From Actinomycetes bacterium (GTDB taxonomy: Bacteria; Actinomycetota; Actinomycetes; Propionibacteriales; Propionibacteriaceae): DNA of 6,388 nt. A program made the position numbers and the translations under genes. The notes under the pieces are model-generated. The model had not been told where the DNA came from, ran no database searches, and saw nothing but the letters and a program-made list of their open reading frames with translations. The stretch lies in contig JAEZHJ010000079.1 in the NCBI GenBank assembly GCA_023436925.1, positions 1-6,388 on the forward strand. The letters run 5' to 3'. Numbering within the stretch: position 1 is the first letter of the stretch; each line of letters starts with the position of its first letter. Below, one piece after another: positions 6,312-6,388 of the stretch.

Positions 6312-6388
6312 GGCAGCTCCGGTTCGGCGTGCACCACCGCCGCCGCCCGCAGCGGAACCGGGGGCAGCCAGCCGACCCACGGGCGAGC
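6308..6388 (-). CDS. C-terminal end of a probable TadE-type pilin-like protein (5' part outside window)
   Basis: Seen: 26 sense codons running in from the right edge and ending in TGA at 6310-6308. The tail reads WVGWLPPVPL, then RAAAVVHAEPELP, and the stop overlaps the next start as ATGA. Known: TadE-family minor pilins often end with a strand of this type (small and Val residues, then an acidic end), and in this actinobacterial neighbourhood a TadE gene (Rv3655c-like) directly precedes the TIGR03816 gene. The identification rests mostly on position; the transmembrane part is not visible. Confidence 0.65.
   Translation of the reverse strand, partial: ARPWVGWLPPVPLRAAAVVHAEPELP

Overview
The window comes from a very GC-rich genome. 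Third codon positions are almost all G or C, most starts are ATG with short purine-rich ribosome sites, and genes overlap tightly. The gene set points to an actinobacterium. The strongest marker is a helicase read convergently towards Tad/Flp-type pilin-like genes, a neighbourhood known as the actinobacterial 'helicase/secretion neighborhood' (Rv3649 and Rv3654c to Rv3660c in Mycobacterium tuberculosis). Genus cannot be fixed from this stretch.

Layout from left to right: (1) Minus strand, 1745 down past base 1: a membrane-anchored HtrA-type serine protease with a long Tyr/Gly/Gln/Pro-rich cytoplasmic head, one transmembrane helix, a trypsin-like domain and a PDZ domain cut by the window edge. 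(2) Minus strand, 3267 down to 1738: a 509-residue class I SAM-dependent methyltransferase with an NPPY motif. Its stop codon lies inside the protease start region (8-bp overlap), so the two genes form one operon, methyltransferase first. (3) 3268 to 3468: a 201-bp divergent promoter region occupied for half its length by five 21-bp direct repeats. (4) Plus strand, 3469 to 5763: a 764-residue superfamily 2 helicase of the MrfA/YprA type with a C-terminal cysteine cluster. (5) 5764 to 5912: a convergent gap without a recognisable gene or strong terminator. (6) Minus strand, 6311 down to 5913: a 132-residue TadE-like protein of the helicase/secretion neighbourhood. (7) Minus strand, 6388 down to 6308: the last 26 codons of another, probably TadE-type, pilin-like gene joined to (6) by an ATGA overlap.

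How the parts may fit: genes 6 and 7 are the tail of a Tad-type secretion/pilus operon whose ATPase and membrane genes should lie beyond the right edge. The helicase faces that operon and is its conserved partner. A role in DNA repair (as for MrfA) or in handling DNA moved by the pilus apparatus are both open. The methyltransferase and protease share an operon and a divergent control region with the helicase. The most unusual element that no gene explains is the 21-bp repeat array in that control region. Apart from this array and the protease head, the window looks like ordinary chromosomal actinobacterial sequence; I see no clear sign of an undescribed multi-gene system.
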